Assembly (NCBI GenBank): GCA_963709485.1
Contig: CAVPWE010000007.1
Location: 434,001 to 498,000, forward strand
DNA length: 64,000 nt
DNA from: JAXDBM01 sp963709485
GTDB taxonomy: Bacteria > Desulfobacterota > Syntrophia > Syntrophales > Fen-1087
Direction of reading: 5' to 3'
Shown: piece after piece, positions 60,487-64,000 of the stretch
Position numbering within the stretch: the stretch's first letter is position 1
Layout of the letters: the number at the start of each line of letters is the position of its first letter
The notes under the pieces: model-generated
The model's database searches: none
What the model was told of the DNA's origin: nothing
Seen by the model: the letters and a program-made list of their open reading frames with translations, nothing else
Made by a program: the position numbers and the translations under genes

Positions 60487-60936
60487 CTAAGTCCTCTCTT
60501 TGTTGAGGGCGTCGAACCGCGAACGGATCTCCTCCACGCGCCGGCGGTTGACGCCTAAATCGGAATAGCCGACGCGGGAGGCCGAACGCACGTGGATCGT
60601 CCGGGTCCCTTCGTCCAGCAGAAACTCCACGTCATCCACGAAGCGGAAGAGGGCGGAGGTGAACGCTGCGTGGATGTATCGCTCCTCGGCCGCGACGATG
60701 CGGGCCCGCTTCATTCCCGAAATCGCCTTGACCAGGCGTTCCCGGGCCGTCTGGGCAGTCCCCTCGTAGCGGAGGGAGTCGATGGCGTGCCTCGGGTCGG
60801 CACTTTGCGAGGAGACGCAGTTGGGCGAATCGGGACAGGCGGCAAGCCTGCCGCCGGTCACCCCCGTGTGGGAATGGCGGTTTCCCGCGCATCCGACCAT
60901 CATTACCATGATCGGTAGCAGCCAGTATTTTGACAT
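60487..60936 (-). CDS. DUF1499 lipoprotein
   Basis: 149-residue lipoprotein. The signal ends in IMVMMVGCAG (lipobox). The DUF1499 core is LAACPDSPNCVSSQSADPRHAIDSL, RIVAAEERYIHAAFTSALFRFVDDVEFLLDE and TIHVRSASRVGYSDLGVNRRRVEEIR. AAGGAG precedes the ATG at 60936, which is just after the cyclopropane-synthase stop. Function unknown; it travels with lipid-modification genes. Confidence 0.92.
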   Translation of the reverse strand: MSKYWLLPIMVMMVGCAGNRHSHTGVTGGRLAACPDSPNCVSSQSADPRHAIDSLRYEGTAQTARERLVKAISGMKRARIVAAEERYIHAAFTSALFRFVDDVEFLLDEGTRTIHVRSASRVGYSDLGVNRRRVEEIRSRFDALNKERT

Positions 60937-60946
60937 CAGATCTCCT

Positions 60947-62921
60947 TCATCTCCCCGGCTTCCGCATGAGAACGATCTGCAGATCTCCCGTGGCGCCGGT
61001 GGCGAAACCGGCTTCGCAGGATGCCAGATAATAGGCCCACTTCCGCTGGAAGACGCGTTCCAAGCCCATCGCTTCCAGAGCCGGGGTCTGCGCCAGGAAG
61101 CGGTTCCGCCACTCCCGAAGGGTTGAGGCATAATGGGGGCCGATCTCCTCCATTCCGATGATCGATCAGAGAAGTCCCGTCGGCCACGGCCGCACGGATC
61201 GCCCCCTGCGAGGGGAGATGGCCGCCCGGAAAGATATGCTTGCGGATCCAGTCCATTCCCCGCCGGTATTCGTCGTAGCGTTCGTCCGGGATCGTGATCG
61301 TCTGGAGGGCCATCAGGCCACCCGGCTTCAGGAGGCGGCCGCAGCAGCCAAAGAAATTCCCCAAGCGGCGGTGGCCGACGGCCTCGAGCATCTCGATGGA
61401 GACGATGCGATCGAAATGACCGCTGATATGACGGTAATCGGTCAGGCGGATATCGATACGATCCTCCATGCCCTCCTGCCGGACCCGCTCCCGCGCCCAC
61501 TCCATCTGTGCGCGCGAGACGGTGATTCCCGTGACGCGGCAGCCGGTCTGCCGGACGGCCTCGACGGCGAAGCTTCCCCATCCGCAGCCGATCTCCAGAA
61601 CATGGTCCTTCAAGCCGATCTGCGCTTTCGCGATCATGTCCCGGAGCTTGTTCGTCTGGGCCTGCTCCAGGGTCTCGTCCGGTGCAAGGAACCGGGCACA
61701 GGAATAGGACATCGAGGCGTCGAGAAAGGTCCGGTAGAAATCGTTGCCGAGATCGTAATGGGCGCGGATGTTGCGGCGGCTTCCGTGAATGGTGTTTGCC
61801 CTGAGGAGGTGGCGGATCCGGTCCCGAAACCGGGAAAGGGCTGCCGAGAGGAAATCCCCATCCACAAGGTGATGGCGGTTGGCGATGAACAACGCGAAGA
61901 GCCGGGCCACGTCGTCGCTGTCCCATTCCCCGCCCGTGTAGGACTCTCCAAGGCCGATGTCGCCGCCGAGAACGATCCGGGAAAAGAACCGGTTGTCATG
62001 GATCGTCAAATCCGCCCTGGGTTCCGAAGCAGCGTCCCCGCAATCGATTCGCCGCCCCTCCGGGAGGGTGACCCGAAGGGTCCCCCGGTCGATCCGTCTC
62101 AGCCAGGCCAGGACAAGCCGCCGGCACAAGCTCTGCCAGGCCGATGGTGGTACCGTCTGCCTGGTCAGCGGATGGACCGGGATGGGCTTGGGATGGTAGG
62201 GGAGCTTCCGGAGGAAATAGAGCTTGGCCGCCTCTCGGTACACTCGCGACATCGTCATGTGGGGGACCAGCGGATGGCTGAGGAGCGTTCGGAGCAGGGT
62301 TCGGTCGTCGAGCGGCGCCTTGCGTCCCCGAAGCTCAGCGGAAAAGGCAAGCGTTTCCCCGCGCTTCAGATCGATGCGGACCGACAGTTCGCTGCGGATA
62401 TCTCCGAAGGTGAACTCATAGGCGCCCTCCATGTCGTTGAAGGGGGAGACGTGGAAGGCCTTCGGCGCCTTGAAGCGGGCCGGGAAGCCCCCCGGATTGC
62501 CTTCCGCGAGGCGGAGCAGATAGAGGTGCCTCTCGCCGAAGGTGTTGTTCACCTCCGCGACCACACACAGCAGTTCCTCCGCTGGGTCAAAGACGTAATA
62601 GAAACTCACCGGATTGAAGACGCGGATGAAATGGCGCGGCGAGGTGACGAGGATGATCCGCATCGCCTGGCCGGCGACCCCCTCGGCTGCCAGAAAACGG
62701 AGCAGTTTCTCCCGGATTGTCCCTTCTCCTTCGGTCAGGTAGTCCCGGTCGTAGAGCGCCACGGGACGGAAGCGATTCAGGCCGAAGAGTCGCAGGGACC
62801 GGTCGAGCGTCTCAAGTTCGTCCAGATCGAAGCCGAACAGGTACAGGGGGTACCGGAGGCTGTGCTTAACCGGCCAAAAGCGGGTATGCCAGATTTCTCC
62901 GTGAAAAAGGCTCGATCTCAT
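60947..62921 (-). CDS. DUF1365-cyclopropane fatty acid synthase fusion, frameshifted
   Basis: Fusion of an N-terminal DUF1365 (residues 1-250: FHGEIWHTRFWPVKHSLRYPLYLFGFDL, PVSFYYVFDPAEELLCVVAEVNNTFGERHLYLL) with a SAM-dependent cyclopropane synthase (FLDASMSYSCARF, LEIGCGWGSFAVEAV, CRVTGITVSRAQMEWA, SIEMLEAVG). The usual C-terminus (EEIGPHYASTLREWRNRFL) lies in another frame: an extra GATC at 61160-61167 shifts the reading by one. Without it the frame would read TSLIIGMEEIGPHYA and end at 60947. ATG overlaps the amine-oxidase stop by four bases. The two domains are usually separate genes. Confidence 0.85.
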
Positions 62922-64000
62922 AGGTGAATGCCGAACGCCTCCGCAACCTGCACGCCGGACCTCAGGGCATCCTCGTGGAAGCCGTATCCAAAATAGCTGC
63001 CGCAGAAGAACGTGTCCTTGTTCCCGTTGAGGCCCGGAAGCGACGGCTGCGTCGCGACAGCCTCCGCCGTGTACATCGGGTGGTGGTAGGCCAATTCGCG
63101 GATGATCCGGCTCCGTTCCACGGGACGGCGAGGGTTGAGGGTCACGCAATAATCTTCCGCGGTCCGAAGCCCCTGAAGGCGGTTCATGTGGTAGGTGAGC
63201 GTGACCGGCGCCTCTCGGGAGGCGTCTTTTTCGCGGAGGTAGTTCCAGGATGCCCGGGCGCGGGGATTCTCCGGGAGGAATGATGCGTCCTTGTGGAGGA
63301 CTGTCGTGTTGCGATTGTAGGACCAGGGTGAAAGGCAGGAAGTTTCTTCCGGTGAAGGATCGGAAAGCAGCCCGAGCGCCTCGTCGGCATGGGTCGCGAT
63401 CACCACCTCATCGCAGCATTCTTCCCCGCCATCGGCGAAGGTGAGAACGGGCCCGGATTCGGTCCGCCGGATGCGTTCGACCCGCCGGTCGGAAAACACC
63501 CGGCCTGCGAAGCCCTTCAGGAAAGCCTTTACATAAGCGTGGCTTCCTCCCTCGACGGTGTACCACTGGGGCTGATCGGAGACAGAAAGCAATCCGTGGT
63601 TCTCCATGAATCGAAAGAAGCTGTCCGCCGGAAAGTCCATCATCCGCGCGTCCGGTGTAGACCAAATGGCTGCCGCCATGGGGATGAGATAGGAGTCGAC
63701 CAGGGACGGGATCACTGCCTCCTGACGCAGATACGCTCCCAGGGAGAGCCCCTGAAGCGCACCGGAGGCGAGACGTCTTCGGGTTTTTACATTGAAACGG
63801 ACGATCTCGATCAGGAAACGCCAGAACGTTGGACGGAGCAAATTCCGCCGCTGCGAAAACAGGGTGTTGAGATTTCGGCTGGCGTACTGAAGACACGTCC
63901 TTCGGCAGGTGTAGCTGAAAGACATATCCGATTTGCGGATGGGTACCTGAAGCGCGGCGAGAAATCGCATCAGCAGGGGGTAGGTCCGGTCGTTGAGCAC
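62918..64000 (-). CDS. FAD-dependent amine-oxidase-like protein (partial)
   Basis: C-terminal 360 residues of a COG2907-type flavoprotein; the 5' end with the FAD motif lies beyond the window. Typical parts: LQYASRNLNTLFSQRRNLL, FPADSFFRFMENHGLL, GGSHAYVKAFLKGFAGRV, EVVIATHADEALGLL, SWNYL, VTLTYHMNRLQGL, CVTLNP and the terminal FCGSYFGYGFHEDALRSGVQVAEAFG. In other bacteria it heads the DUF1365-cyclopropane synthase set and is thought to modify fatty acids. The stop overlaps the next gene by four bases (ATGA). Confidence 0.9.
   Translation of the reverse strand: MLNDRTYPLLMRFLAALQVPIRKSDMSFSYTCRRTCLQYASRNLNTLFSQRRNLLRPTFWRFLIEIVRFNVKTRRRLASGALQGLSLGAYLRQEAVIPSLVDSYLIPMAAAIWSTPDARMMDFPADSFFRFMENHGLLSVSDQPQWYTVEGGSHAYVKAFLKGFAGRVFSDRRVERIRRTESGPVLTFADGGEECCDEVVIATHADEALGLLSDPSPEETSCLSPWSYNRNTTVLHKDASFLPENPRARASWNYLREKDASREAPVTLTYHMNRLQGLRTAEDYCVTLNPRRPVERSRIIRELAYHHPMYTAEAVATQPSLPGLNGNKDTFFCGSYFGYGFHEDALRSGVQVAEAFGIHL

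Noticed and set aside
60487..61926. Long minus-strand frame spanning the DUF1499 gene and part of the cyclopropane synthase
   Set aside because: Only its last 149 residues (from ATG 60936) look like protein; the upstream part is a shadow of the synthase in another frame.
1..64000. CRISPR arrays, rRNA or tRNA genes
   Set aside because: No regularly spaced repeats or cloverleaf-like sequences were seen on reading; a tRNA or CRISPR search tool would settle this.

Overview
This is a gene-dense, mostly GC-rich bacterial window with no rRNA, tRNA or CRISPR array that I could see. It suggests an anaerobic, acid-degrading proteobacterium, probably a Desulfobacterota/Deltaproteobacteria relative such as a syntrophic fatty-acid or aromatic-acid degrader. 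The grounds are a Cam-type gamma carbonic anhydrase, an ETF/FixCX electron-transfer operon, three acyl-CoA dehydrogenases, a 4-hydroxybutyryl-CoA dehydratase homologue, a FadB-like protein, two CoA-transferase pairs, a molybdopterin oxidoreductase and a selenocysteine-type rSAM gene. The taxonomic placement is inference.

Layout. 0-7 kb: end of coaE, gamma carbonic anhydrase, then a minus-strand operon fixC-fixX-acyl-CoA dehydrogenase-etfB-etfA, with a divergent acyl-CoA dehydrogenase behind a promoter and an inverted repeat. 7.5-10.3 kb: the EF-P lysylation set epmB-efp-epmA. 10.4-12.5 kb: an AT-rich insert with a B12-type radical SAM gene. 12.5-17.8 kb: a TetR regulator with its own operator, then 4-hydroxybutyryl-CoA dehydratase, 3-hydroxyacyl-CoA dehydrogenase and a long acyl-CoA dehydrogenase. 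17.8-25 kb: molybdopterin oxidoreductase, lipoprotein, TRAP transporter (dctPQM) and a DMT exporter. 25-27 kb: small envelope proteins and a truncated acyltransferase. 27.4-39.4 kb: FadB-like protein, acetyltransferase, CoA transferase, AzlCD, methyltransferase, an Fe-S/DUF362/phosphoesterase operon and a second CoA transferase. 39.6-46 kb: a mosaic, partly AT-rich region with gene fragments, an IS630-type element and an aldehyde dehydrogenase. 46-64 kb: membrane DUF proteins, photolyase and SOUL remnants, the rSAM/selenodomain cluster, and a lipid-modification operon (amine oxidase, DUF1365-cyclopropane synthase, DUF1499, NTF2-like).

How genes work together. Acyl-CoA dehydrogenases pass electrons through EtfAB to the FixC/FixX quinone branch; the CoA transferases, FadB-like protein, dehydratase and hydroxyacyl-CoA dehydrogenase supply activation and the remaining beta-oxidation steps. 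The 53.5-59.9 kb genes match the known rSAM/selenodomain neighbourhood (transferases 1 and 2, radical SAM protein ArsS, TVP38, flavin disulfide reductase).

Main hunting results. (1) The ArsS gene does not end at its TGA: that codon sits in the family's C-terminal CTAGAGSS-Sec-GG motif, with a SECIS-like hairpin just downstream and 14 further codons. (2) A CoA-transferase alpha subunit is also interrupted by one in-frame TGA, with a hairpin at SECIS-like distance; it is either a new selenoprotein candidate or a pseudogene. (3) Several genes carry small frameshifts (dctM, FadB-like, acetyltransferase, cyclopropane synthase, SOUL), so decay or indel errors must be weighed. (4) Two promoters carry tandem direct repeats next to their -35 boxes, and the TetR gene has a perfect inverted repeat over its -10 box.
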